From Aphelenchoides besseyi (Eukaryota > Nematoda > Chromadorea > Rhabditida > Aphelenchoididae): DNA of 64,000 bases. Below the pieces are notes generated by a model that made no database searches, had not been told where the DNA came from, and saw nothing but the letters and a program-made list of their open reading frames with translations. The translations under genes were made by a program, and so were the position numbers. Position 1 is the stretch's first letter, and each line of letters begins with the position of its first letter. The DNA lies in contig JAMPIQ010000002.1 of assembly GCA_024699855.1 (NCBI GenBank), positions 806,001 through 870,000 of the forward strand, read 5' to 3'. Of the stretch, positions 23,974 to 35,210 are shown piece by piece.

Positions 23974-24995
23974 GAGAGGTTTGTCCGTGAATTCCTAAAA
24001 ACACGTGAAAAACGTCTCATCGATTATTCTTGTTAAACTGAAAATAATTTAGAAGAACAATCTATGATTGTGAGAAACCGATTAGTCAAACATCCAATGA
24101 ACCGGTTGATTGACAAGAAGACTTCGAAACTTTTTTGGCCGCTGCACAGATGAGCGCTTGTGACAACATTTCCGAAATCCAAACACTTGTAATCTTTCTT
24201 TTGTTTGCCATTAACGAGCTTGTATACAGCAATCCGTTAATTGTCATATGTAGGTATTAGCGGATGATCCGATGATCAGCTTTTTTACTTCGCACTGACG
24301 GAAATAGCTGAAGATGAACATGAGAAATGGAAGAGTGTTCTTCATCTGAGACGTCTTCGACTTCCGGCATAAATTGGTGAATGTTCAGACCTCCGTAACA
24401 AGTTCTGTTATCAACAGACCTTGTTATCAACTTGTAGTTTTCCAAATCCAAATTTAAGCTTAGAACTCAAACTTCTAATGAAACGTAATCACAACGTTAA
24501 AATTAACACATTGACGTCGATCGGTAACCACATTACCAACTCGACCGACCATTAAGTGAACGTTTGCAATTCAAAAGCTCACTTCTATGATTTAAACAAC
24601 ATCAACTCATTGACTAGCTATCTCCCTCATATATCGCATTATATTTGCATTGTCTATCTTTATGCAACAACAATCAGGATCTTATATCGTAAACAAAATG
24701 GCAATCGGAGAAGGGAAATCGGATGAATATCGGAGCTGGCAACCAACAAAAAGTCGGAAAACGAGAATGAAAAGAAAATCGATTGCCGAAGCTTTTTCTC
24801 GGCCTTTCGTTTAGCGGCCGTCGATGTGTCACGACCCGTCAGTGACTTTTGACTCCACACTGATGAATCAGCGACATCGATCGGGAAAACAATTCTCTCG
24901 CTAGTTCGATGCAGTTAAAGCTCTTAACTATCGTTTCACTTTTGTTTTCTCAAAAGTTTTAGTCAACTGATAGTACAATCAAATAACAAGAGTTT
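23974..24995. other. Non-coding, with a diverged repeat near 24629-24720
   Basis: No gene seen. The segment TATATTTGCATTGTCTATCT with flanking sequence near 24629 recurs at 34303 in the same orientation, so a diverged repeat copy is present. Its boundaries were not found. Confidence 0.35.
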
Positions 24996-24999
24996 ATTC

Positions 25000-26600
25000 T
25001 TGATGGGAACTTCTGTCTTTTGACTACAAAAAGATCATCATCGGACATTCACAACAGAGTTTCGTTCAAAATACTTGGTCATGACGTTCTTCTCTTTTTC
25101 CATAACACCGCAAACACGAAATCGAGTTCTTTTCATGAAGCGAATGTCCGATCCACGTGATTGTTGTTTGGACTTTTGACTGATGAGTTGACGCAAATTC
25201 CAGCGAAGCTTCAATCAAGTCATGTAGCTCACGGCGGAAAATCTGAAGTTACAGTTTTTATTTTCGAAATAAAACTTCTAAACTAACCCACTCAGATGGC
25301 AATCATTTAGCGCGGTCATTTTGGCTCCGAAACCAATTCGGACAACAATCGAAGTCCAACAGAATTGCATCTTGAAGATTAGAGATCAACAGAGCGGTTA
25401 TTTGAACTTACCGTGGTAGAACACCAAGTCTTCAATGTTTTCGACACAAGACTAAATTAAAAATTGACAATCAAACAAAAAAGAAACTGACATCCAACAG
25501 ACGCTTCCAACTTGATGTTTTATGACTTTATACGTCTCTAGACGTCCGACTGCAAGGAGAACCCAATTGCTGTTTGGGTGATGAGTTTGCAGACTACGTT
25601 TTCATCATGTTCATTCGATAACCTTGCAGCTCTTAGGTGTTTTCTGACTCGGAAGATCGGATTGCTGTTTTGGTGCCTTTTAAAATAAAATAACGTGTGA
25701 GAAAAACCCGCTTCGGTTCTTTGCTCGTTATAGACGTAGCAATCGCTTACTTCTCGCCCTATTATTCGTTATTTGACTTGAGCACAGGCCCACCTCTAGG
25801 CCCATAGATGACTTTCAGTTTCTGTTGTCAAAGGCCGAGAATGAGTGTCGCAAGATTTGGCCGGGAACTGATGAGAGAATCCAACTTCTGATCCAGGGAT
25901 CTCAAACCTGAGAATTCCGCCAACTTCAAGTGTCGAGAGATCACTCGTCAATATTTCTTGGAATTCCAATTCAATGCCAGAAGTCTTTGGTCCTTTCGAC
26001 AAAACTCATCTGTAAACTCAAATCCATGAATTTGAGTAGAAGTTGAAAACTCACTCCGAATGTCCAAAACTCATGAAAGGTCCAGTCCACGAGCACGACC
26101 GCGAACAACTGGCCAGGTCTAACGAGTGGAAGGAGAAGTGAGCGAACTGAGGATCAGCAGCCGCTTTTTATACTCTTCGGATCGTGAGTGGTGTCCACGT
26201 GATTTCTATGCAAATTTTCTTTTTGCAGCAAATCGAATAAACACGTTTCTTTACAGCCGTTTATGACCCTTTGAATCACAAGTTTTTGTTGTTAACTCGC
26301 CTACAAAAGAAGCTCTGCACTTTATGTGCTCAACCGTTGAAGGTCGAACGTTCCAAAATTTGTATTCGGTGTTCAGCCACAGCAAAAGCCGAGCTTGAAC
26401 TCTTATACTAACCTCAAACTTGGGTTAATAAACCGACGATCTTAACTCCCAGTCCGCTCATTTGCTCTCGAACTGCAACTAGACCGACGGGTAGGACGCT
26501 TTCTCGCGTACCCTTTCTGCTTGTTCGTCTCTCTATTGCACTCAAGCGATCTCGAGTTGTCGCCGGTCACTAGAGAATACTGGCAATCTCTTGCTGTTGA
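25000..26600 (-). repeat. Decayed gene and promoter unit, copy A of an inverted duplication
   Basis: Matches 52855-53600 in reverse complement. About 520 bp (26041-26560) are nearly identical; the rest is diverged. In minus orientation it contains a TATA box (GTATAAAAAGCGG, near 26176), a transcribed leader, and a short frame whose protein (LEFQEILTSDLSTLEV) resembles the frame at the other copy (LEFQKALTSGFTAWEV). Downstream intron-like GT..AG pieces run to about 25000 but no continuous coding sequence survives. The BTB gene at 26946 is divergently placed beside it, as its broken paralogue is beside the other copy. Confidence 0.5.
26336..26560 (-). repeat. 230-bp dispersed repeat, copy 1 (solo-LTR-like)
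   Basis: One of three copies (others at about 40950-41190 and 52855-53115, both plus). It has a TATA-like GTATAAGAG about 80 nt before a polyA-like CA[CA]ATAAAG, and a very conserved segment around CGTCGGTTTATTAACCC. The layout is LTR-like but no partner LTR or internal region is adjacent. Confidence 0.55.
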
Positions 26601-26945
26601 AAAAGAACTAGTCATGAACATTCAAATGCATCTTGTAGATCTGTACTTGAATTCCATTGAAAAAATACGATAATCGGAAAAATTGGAAGCTACTCAACAA
26701 CTTTGTGAATTGTTTGTTCTTCTCTTCATTTCGTATAACTAATTACAAGATAGAAACTTGAGGTAATTGAATGATCGGTCAAAAACGGAGATGAAACTTC
26801 CTAACCAAGCACTTCGCTTTGAATTGAAATTTTCATTTTGAAATCAAAATTCATTCGCTCATTTCACGCGAACCGATCAGTCGGCTCGTTAACTACTTTT
26901 TTTACATTTTGTATTTTCAGCTATCAATCAAAAATTTCAAGAGAG

Positions 26946-27549
26946 ATGGGAAACAGCACGAGTACCTATAAAAATTTGAAGCTTCCACTGAAAAGCGAAC
27001 ATCCGGACTTTCGTTTGATCGTGGAGGATCAATCGATCATGGCGAGTTGATGGTCAAAAGCACACAACAACGACTTTCAGGTCCACAAAAACCATCTTAT
27101 GATGGTGTCCGATTTCTTCAAACGTTTGTTGACCGATAAACCAGCGCTCAAAGAGTATACATTAAAAACGAAATACGAGGCCGTTCAATGGATGCTTTCT
27201 TATTTTCAATCGTATTATTGTCAAATCGACGGTCATGAAATTGGGCTCGATGGATTCGACCGTGAAATTTTCTACAAGTATTACACAAACTTGTATTCCT
27301 TGTCGGCTCGCTACTCGATTTCTCAACTGTACGTAAGTCTTTTGAGTCTACAAACTTTAATCGTGTGTTAAGAAATTATTTGTGGTTCAATTGACAGAAG
27401 GTTTGACCATGCATAACGTGGTTAAACGTTTGGAACTAGCTCTTGAAGCTCACGATTACAAGATCGCCAAAATTTACAACCAATTCGTTGTTGAAAACGG
27501 TGGAAAGGAGAAGCTCATTGAGATTGAAATGTCTAAATTGCCATGTTAA
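26946..27549 (+). CDS. BTB/POZ-domain protein, 174 residues
   Basis: Exons 26946-27041, 27081-27332 and 27373-27549 total 525 nt. The BTB core is visible: DFRLIVEDQSIM then VHKNHLMMVSDFFKRLL, followed by YEAVQWMLSYFQSYYC and a C-terminal helical part (EGLTMHNVVKRLELALEAHD). The first intron has a GC donor (GCGAGT) instead of GT; the broken paralogue at 51994-52574 keeps GT at the same place. A 5' acceptor lies about 20 nt before the ATG (tattttcag). BTB domains mediate protein-protein contacts, often as CUL3 adaptors; no MATH or Kelch partner domain is present here. Confidence 0.75.
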
Positions 27550-28247
27550 ATTTTTTTGTGTGTTGTCGTCAATAAATTTGTCATCTGTGAAGTATTGTTT
27601 AACATCAAGAATTATTTAGAGGTGACATAAAGTGGAAAACTGGTTTTTGGATTCAAATCATAAGCGGGAATGTTTAATGATCATTTGTTTGAACAGTAGG
27701 AGAACGAGTTCTCAATTCAAATTGTCAAATCGATAGTAGTTGGCTAACGAGCAACATGATTCTAATGTTTTAAAGGATGGGCTTTTCATTCAAAATAGTA
27801 CATAAACGTTTCGGTTTGTTTTAATCCAGTGGGATGGTCTTAGAGTTTAGATGAAGATACAGACGATTTCAAAAGCAGACATCAAATTTTGGTGATTTCG
27901 TTCGAACTCATATCCGACTATCACGAATGTTGAAGGGCGCAAAGAGTGTTCGTGTAAAACACATTTATTTCGTGATTCCACAAGATTCTTTCAATCTCTT
28001 TCGTAAAAGATCGTTACTGCGAGCCTTTTTGCCAATATAACAAAGACCAGACGTTCAAATTTCATGCGCAACCTTTACCTACGGTAATAAGGATGTCTCA
28101 CGGTAATTAGGCATAATCCAAAGATCACCGATTCACTGGGAATTTTCGGGGTAAAAATAGGAAGGATATTATTCGAAACTTACCAGATTGTTGCAATCTA
28201 TTCAAACAATTGTTCCCTTCATCGCACTCTACCACAACGAATTAAAA
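27550..28247. other. Intergenic, nothing recognised
   Basis: About 700 nt, AT-rich, no gene. A possible 5'UTR acceptor (taccag) lies near 28183. Confidence 0.35.
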
Positions 28248-29534
28248 ATGGAAGCCAACAACGCGAAGCCATGCTTGTCCCGTGGAGTTGCCTACACGAT
28301 GTTCTTCCGACACCTCGAGGCCCAGGCAATGAAAGGCGACAAGGTTCCGGCGGGTGAACATTTAGTTCGAGCAATGGTAAGTTTATAAACTTGATTTTGA
28401 CTAGCCTGCTTTTTTAGGCGATTTCGAAGGACTTTGCAACGATCGCCCGAAGTCGTCTTTGGGGATCTGAACTGGTCCTTGAAAAGGCGTTGATTGGCGA
28501 CTGGTTTGGCCAATTTCTGAGCGCCGAAGACGTATGGATGACGCAACAAGAAGCGTTGCTCGTCTTTGAGTTGGCCAAACCAAAACTCAACCAGCTCACT
28601 GTGGAACCGGGAAAAATTGAGCCGCCAATCAACGATCGGCTCATCAATCACTTCGTTGGTAAGTAACCAATTTATTGGCTTTGACTTTTGTTTAGGTATT
28701 CCAAACCTTCGAATTGGAGGCTTTAGCGTCGATCCGAGTGGTTTGGCGACACTGAGGCAAATGGCGCCGTATTTAGTGAACTTACAATGTTCACTGGAAT
28801 ACATGAAGTGCGCCTTACCGCCGATGAAGTTGGACTTGTACGAAGTCCTTCTGTTTAGCGATGTTGATGAGGTAAAAAGAATCAATACAATCATTTTTAC
28901 TTCTACTTTTTCAGGTTGATATGAAGCCAATTGTTTCCGACGGTTATCAAATTCGTCGGATTCGCTTACGCTTCTTGGCTCAAAACGGCCAAATCCGTAT
29001 TATGTGCAGGTAAGTGACTTTTTGTATCGAGTAGTAACCTTTGATTATAGCGACCGAACGATAAACCCGTTTGTTGAAGAGCTCATCCTGGACGATGAAG
29101 GTGACCGTCCCAGAGACTACTCGTTAGATGTTCTTGAACAGCTTCCAAACATCCGACGAGTAGTTTATTATGCTAAAGCGATTAATTGGGTAAGTTTTAA
29201 GATAGAAGTTTAGATGTATAATGTGAATTTGCAGGGTGTTCGTTACCTTGCCGAAATATGGGCGTTCTACGAACGGGCAAACGAATATTTGCAACGGTCG
29301 TCGAATGTTCACTTTGTATTAGGAGTACAAGTGGCAGATCCAAGTTACCAGGATCATAGCATCATTCTCGACCAACTACGCCGTTTTGGACTTCTTGCTG
29401 AGCACGAGCCTTCATTTGTACCGATGAAGGAGCTTATCAACGATCCGGACATCAAATCGTGCCCTTGCTACGAAGACGCTTGGATTTTAGCCTTTACTCA
29501 CAGTAAAATCAAGTTCGTCTTTTGGCATAACTAA
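28248..29534 (+). CDS. Hypothetical protein, six exons, 359 residues
   Basis: Exons 28248-28376, 28418-28658, 28696-28871, 28915-29009, 29051-29189 and 29235-29534 total 1080 nt with an intact frame. It begins MEANNAKPCLSRGVAYTMFF and ends AFTHSKIKFVFWHN. No signal peptide or membrane segment. The alternation of short hydrophobic strands (FVEELILDDEG, NIRRVVYYAKAINW) suggests a mixed alpha/beta or repeat-like fold, reminiscent in style of F-box-associated regions, but no F-box was seen and I cannot assign a family. Confidence 0.7.
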
Positions 29535-32059
29535 TATTACTTTTAATTTTTGTCCGTATATGTTCTTTTTTTATACATAAACTCGTAATACTTATATTTA
29601 TTAAGAGTTTATGTGAAGACTAAGAGAACGGTTTCCTTAGCTGAATATCTGGTTGTTAGCCATTTTCAGCGGTTGATTTCCGTTTGAGTACCGAACATCT
29701 GGACGTTTTCTCTCAAAAAATTCGAACAACCAAAATATTAGAACACTTGGCGTTCGATTCATAACAACCACTTCTTGAACAACATTTAAAAATTCAACTG
29801 CTGTTCTAATTAGAACATTCAACAAGTGGGTGATTTGAATGTCGAGTTCAATTCCGAGCAAATCGCTTTTTGTATCAAACTCGGTGGTTGCGGTCTTTTT
29901 GCCGTTGACTTCCTCGATCGGCCTCCAACCGGCGACCGACTTTTACAGCGCGAGTTGTTTTCTTCGGCAGTCTGCTCATCGTGTGGGTTGGAGACGCAAA
30001 TTCGAGCTTTTCATTTCCGTGTCGTGAATTGATGGAGAAGTGATTTTGTACTTAAAGTTTTGCGATCAAAGCAGCTGATAAAATTCAAGATGATTGGTGC
30101 GATTATCAAGTTCCAATAAGAACGTTTAGAAAAAATTATCCATACAGAAACGCGCGCACAATAGTAAAAGAACAAACCCATTGCTTTGAAACCAACTCAA
30201 AGATTACAAAAATAATGCTTGTATGAAAACAAAATTAACGACTACAGCCGTTAAACGTCGTTAAATTAAATCGATTAGTTGTTGATCATCGATATCGCAA
30301 AGAACAAAGATAACGATTTCAAATTTGAAACTTTAACGTCGTTAAACTTTGATCGCAGGTAGAAATTAAAACCACCCATTCAAGTCGATCTATGAAATGA
30401 ATAGAATGTTAAATGAAATAAAGTTGACACCAAAATTAATCATCGACTTCGTCTTCTATATTCTTAGAATGTCTTCGAAAACCAATCACAAAGATCTTAT
30501 TGTCACATCTTATCTAAATTAAAAATGATATTATAGAAATAGTCATAAGAATGCACGATAACTTTTAAACATAGATGAAAAAATATCAGAGTCGATAGTA
30601 AGAAATGAGATTAAATTCTCTAAAATGTAAAACAAATCTGTAGAATTATCTTTGAGCATACCAATCAAAACTAATGAACGGAAATATGAACACTTTCTCC
30701 TAATCGAGTTGTTGTAATAGACAAAAATAAAATTTGAAAACAGACGGCAATTACAACAAACAGTGGCAAATTGTACAAGATTTAAAAGCTTAATAAACAA
30801 ACAATTGTTCAACAGAAATTGTTATCGACTTTTTTGCATTCGGATGCAAATTTCGTGTCGTTTGATGTAATTGACAACAAAATCAATAGTGAACTTAAAC
30901 GTAAAAATCGGAATTTAAAGATGCACATTAAAATTAACTGTCAATCGATAAACAAGCTGCAAATTAATCTCGAGAATGCAAAAGGTGGCCACTGCGTTCT
31001 ATACGCCCCTACGGAATGAATTATATTATCAACTCATCACACAAATAAACTTTAAGATCATAGAACAATCTTACTGAATGAAAAACTTCTATTCATAAAC
31101 GATAGCTTCTGTTCGATATTATAGTACTGTAACCATCTGGGTCAACAGAAGTGTGTGTTAAAATGAAGTAAATAACGTAATTAACCGCTGATATCGTTTT
31201 GCTGGCTCAGAATTAGGTTCAGTAATCAACGGAAGAGCGAATAAAGAATGGTGGAATTGAAATCACTTTCGTCAATAAAACAAACAATTAATTGATCGTA
31301 GCAACCTGCAAAAATAAAATAAAGACTGTTGCATTGGAACAAACAAAAAGTCGCTAATTTGCGAAACACAAGCTATTAAATGATCAACTGAAGCAAACTG
31401 TAGACAAAGACAAATATTGAAACGTCTGATCAACGTAAAACAGAGCTTTTGTACGACCAAAAAACTATAAAATGCGGAAATATAAGCAAGGATCTATAGT
31501 CGTGAGTATAAGGTATATTCGACCAAAACACGAAGTTCTACGTACGTACTAAACTAAGTCGCTTGTTGAAATCAAGTAAATCAAACAAGCTGAGAGCATT
31601 TTATTCATAGCTGTGAAATATTAGTTTTCAATTCTGATAACAGAGTTGCTGAAATAGGTCCATAATTCTGTAATTTAACCGTACAACTGCTTTATGTATG
31701 TGTCTCGAACAAGAAACCTCCGCGTATATTTTTGGCGCGGAAGTAAAACAATCCCATTATGTTGAATTTTTCGGAATGATGGACGAAAAAACCAAGTGTG
31801 CGAAATGAAGGCTAAACAAACTAACAAGCAATCAACTCAATATAACGATAATCTAACCTAATCATCGGTTTAATTTGAAGGCTTTGGACTTAACCAAAAA
31901 TTTGTCTGGTTGCTAGCAAGACTTTAATCAAGAACAGGAAAAGAAAAAATCGAGTTAAACTGGAGTTGTGGAAGGAGTCGTAGTTTGCTTGAATTCATAA
32001 ACGAAACACCGTAATGTACGGAATCTACAACACTAAATCATATCTTAAACTTTTGGCAA
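29535..32059. other. AT-rich non-coding region
   Basis: About 2.5 kb, strongly AT-rich from about 30100 to 31950. Only short shadow frames. No tRNA, rRNA or clear repeat boundary was found. Confidence 0.45.
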
Positions 32060-32600
32060 TGTCGCGACTGCAAGGGCGCGAGTCGCCAGAACCAACCCTG
32101 GCGACTCCGCTCCCCTGCAGTGGCGATATAAAACGGCGGTCACTGCCCTTTTTTCGCACCTTCTTAGGCCTATTCGTAGTTGTTGCCGTTTTTCCACATT
32201 CTTTCCTCCCGGACCCCCTTTTATGTGTTTAATTGTTCTGATAAAGCAATTCTAACAGCAAAACATGAATCTAGGAATAACATAAGAACGAATTGTATTT
32301 GACAATTTTATTGGTTTCGAAGTTAACTGTCTCTAAGCTTGTCGAACTAAAGAAATTTGCGGAGTGAACTTTTGCTTTGAGCGAATTAAAAGCGAAGCCT
32401 TCACACAAGCTCCTGTTATACTCCTCTTTCTAGTTTGTTGTGTAGCCCATTTGTTGTTTGTTTTGTTCAATGCTGTTAACCTGAGGAGTGGGCGGCACTC
32501 CAGCCATTCCACGCCCACTCCACATCGCCCCTTTTATCCCTTCTTTTGTTTTTTATGGTTAGTTGTCAATAAAGCTTTCTCTTTGATCGGTGGGTGTTTT
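32060..32600 (+). repeat. LTR-like remnant (TGTCGCGAC start)
   Basis: Begins TGTCGCGACTG, has a TATA box (GATATAAAACGG) near 32126 and polyA-type signals (GATAAAG near 32239; CAATAAAG near 32567). It shares its start and layout with the minus-strand segment ending at 22003, but the bodies differ, so they may be two related LTR families. The 3' end and any target duplication are not resolved. Confidence 0.38.
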
Positions 32601-32669
32601 ATTTTTTTGTCTTGCGGGCCTCAACGACGGTCCTGCAAAACTTGCACAAAATTGTCCATCAAAACTTAA

Positions 32670-32931
32670 ACAGTCTCCCTTGAAGCTGGCCTTTGCAATG
32701 ACGATCAATAAAAGTCAAGGTCAGACTTTTGAAAAAATGGGATTGAATTTGGAGCATGAGGTTTTCGAACACGGTCAGCTCTATGTCGCGTTCGCTCTTG
32801 GGATTCTTTTAAAGTGTATATTCCTGAAGAAGATAAACCAGTTGATTTTGTTTGTTTGTCTAAAACGAATCAAAACGATCATTGGGTTAAGAAAATCGTT
32901 CACAAGCAAGTGTTTGATCATCTCTAAGTAA
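32670..32931 (+). pseudogene. PIF1-type helicase C-terminal fragment (Helitron debris)
   Basis: KLAFAMTINKSQGQTFEKMG followed by HGQLYVAF is the conserved C-terminal motif of PIF1 helicases in eukaryotic Helitrons. The frame then shifts near 32806: SFKVYIPEEDKPVDFVCLSK in another frame continues the helicase tail to a stop near 32930. No upstream Walker motifs are present. It differs in sequence from the PIF1 remnant at 55517, so two Helitron lineages left copies here. Confidence 0.7.
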
Positions 32932-33754
32932 ATTGAACTGAAAAAATATCGAGGAGAATGGTTTTATATTTTTTGCTGAATGTCTTTGTTTCTTCCATTT
33001 GAGCTGTTTATATGGGGAGAAGATGTACGATTAATTCGCAATAGTTTATGGTTGGATTGAACATTTCTGGATTTGTTTCATCTTTTGCGACTTGACTGTC
33101 GCCAGCACGCGTCAACGAACGATCATCAACGCAAAAAGATCATTGGTAAGTTTTGTTTATCGTTATTTATTTCGTATATGTTTTAGATCTGTTCATCTGT
33201 TCGTTCAAGAACTTATGTGACGTCCGTTTTTGTCGAAGTAGCCCTAACTGCGGTAAGTGGAACGGAAAAATTCAAGGTGATGGTAATGCTCGATTTGTTT
33301 ACAGACCTTCTCGACAATTGCTTGTCTTCCAGTTGACCTCAGACTTCACTTACGCTCGTGGCACTGTTTTACATTTCGCTCAGTGATATTGGGAAGTATT
33401 TGCCTTCATCTCTCGTCACCATTTATTTCCCCGACGAACATATTCTTTCGTTGAATAAAGTTGGTTTTAATTCGAATGTTCGAAATTAGCATTTTGATTT
33501 TGTTCATGAAGATTGGATGTGTATTGTTCGCCTTATCGACCGTCCCTATAGCGAAGGTTTGCGCCCGAACACTTACGCACACAATGATCGCGCCCGCGTT
33601 CTTCTTGTTGTGTTTAGATTTCCACTGTGTGGAAAATAAACTATTGTTATTGCTAAACAGAACAAGATGTTGATTTTATTATTCGAACTAATTTACATTT
33701 TGTATGCCTACTTGAAATTTACATACAACTGGTTTGCTATAAAAGTGCTGACTT

Positions 33755-34081
33755 TTGTTCGTTAAACGTCATTTTGTTTTGCTTTTGTTCCCTGATTTTC
33801 TGTTTTCTTCTCAATCGCCGATCATGTCCACTTCCTGTTTGTCGTCAGCCGATTTGTCTATTTCCGAAGACTTAATTGGTGCGTCAAAGGGTAATCCGAT
33901 TTCAGTTTGTGGCGTCATAGTGTCGATGAGTTATGTTCTCGGATCCACTGGGAACAACCTCTACACTGTGATCTTACGTCTCGGAGATGGCGTCAATGTT
34001 CAAGTCGTCTTCTGGCGCAAAGCTGCACGTGATGTCGAAACAATGGCACCGCAAAAGAATGTTATCAGTCATCGACTCTAA
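33755..34081 (+). CDS. OB-fold-like (RPA-type) ORF, probably element-derived
   Basis: A 108-codon frame. From the ATG at 33824 (MSTSCLSSADLSISEDLIG) it continues NPISVCGVIVSMSYVLGSTG, then YTVILRLGDGVNVQVVFWRK. The pattern of a strand, a loop, then L.DG..V.V..W resembles an OB-fold of the replication protein A large subunit. RPA-like genes are carried by some Helitrons, and the PIF1 fragment lies 0.8 kb upstream on the same strand. Exon-like pieces at 33070-33390 may belong with it. The family assignment is by resemblance only. Confidence 0.35.
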   Translation: MFVKRHFVLLLFPDFLFSSQSPIMSTSCLSSADLSISEDLIGASKGNPISVCGVIVSMSYVLGSTGNNLYTVILRLGDGVNVQVVFWRKAARDVETMAPQKNVISHRL

Positions 34082-35182
34082 TGGACAGTCAATGACTAAT
34101 TTCCGGTTCTAATTCTACATTTTCAATGTATTTAAATTGCAATTTAACATGTCAGATTGATATCATAAGCACTCTTAAAATGATTTAAAGCAATTACAAC
34201 CATCAGCATAAGCCTCTTGTTCAAACTTAACAGCATCAGCTGAGCACTTCATTGACTTTCACACAAATGATATTTCAATTGAACTTCCTCTGCTCTTCCA
34301 GTCATATATCGTAGTATATTTGCATTGTCTATCTTTATTTCAAATCAACTCAATATCCCATGTTGTATACAAATTGCAATTTATGGGCATCGGAACAAGC
34401 ATCTGGATGACACCATCGGATGAACAAGAGTTGGCATCGTGATTTGCAGAAATCTATCAATTGAGAGGAACCGTCGATTGAAACAAATTCTAATCGAAAA
34501 CTCGCCGATCGCAACTCTCGAGAAACTCTTCGGTGACCGTGTAGTCAATTTCCAACAGTTATCGTCGGTCGAAATGATGAGAACCGGCGACCACAATGCA
34601 CTAGAAACGTCAATCACTTTTGTTCGACCAGAGATCTCAATCCTCTCGAATAATTGTAGAAACGCTCTTTCGTTCCTATGTTGATATCTTCTAATCATCT
34701 CAAGTCTTCATAAGATCATACAATTTGGCAGCAGCAGAAGATCTCTCATTTCAATTCTGAGATTTCAAGTTCTTTTAGTTGCTCTGTGATGTCATTTGAG
34801 TTCCTTTTTGTAGTTTAAAGTTTTTTCTCAGATTTTTCCAAATAGACGGCACTAACTTCGGCTTCTAAGAACAAAACAAAAAGGAAAAACTTCCGAATTT
34901 GATTCCAAGAGCACCAGCGAATTGAGACCGCACAAGAAGTGGACTGTAAAGTAAACTTACCGAACTCTGAAACCAATTCGCCCTCTCGACTAACTCGAAA
35001 AGCTCTCGAGAATTCCCTTTGCCGTCGATTGAATCCACGAAGATTCCCGAGTTATTTTTCGTCACTAGAAAACGAGCGAACGATCAACGTCGCTTGTGCG
35101 TCTCGATGGGAATCTCCGTTTTTGCGCTCCGTCTCACGCTTTTTGGGAAGTCGTGGCATAGATTTTTGTGCGTCGTCGACGT
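34082..35182. other. Non-coding, with diverged repeat near 34303-34400
   Basis: Holds the second copy of the repeat containing TATATTTGCATTGTCTATCT (first copy near 24629). A minus 105-residue frame at 34381-34698 is unrecognised and shows no exon signals. The rest looks non-coding up to the STT3 5'UTR. Confidence 0.35.
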
Positions 35183-35210
35183 GTAAGTTTTTTGGCCAAA
35201 AAATCAGGAA

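Noticed and set aside
34381..34698. 105-residue minus frame as a gene
   Set aside because: No splice signals, signal peptide or known motif, and it overlaps a repeat copy.
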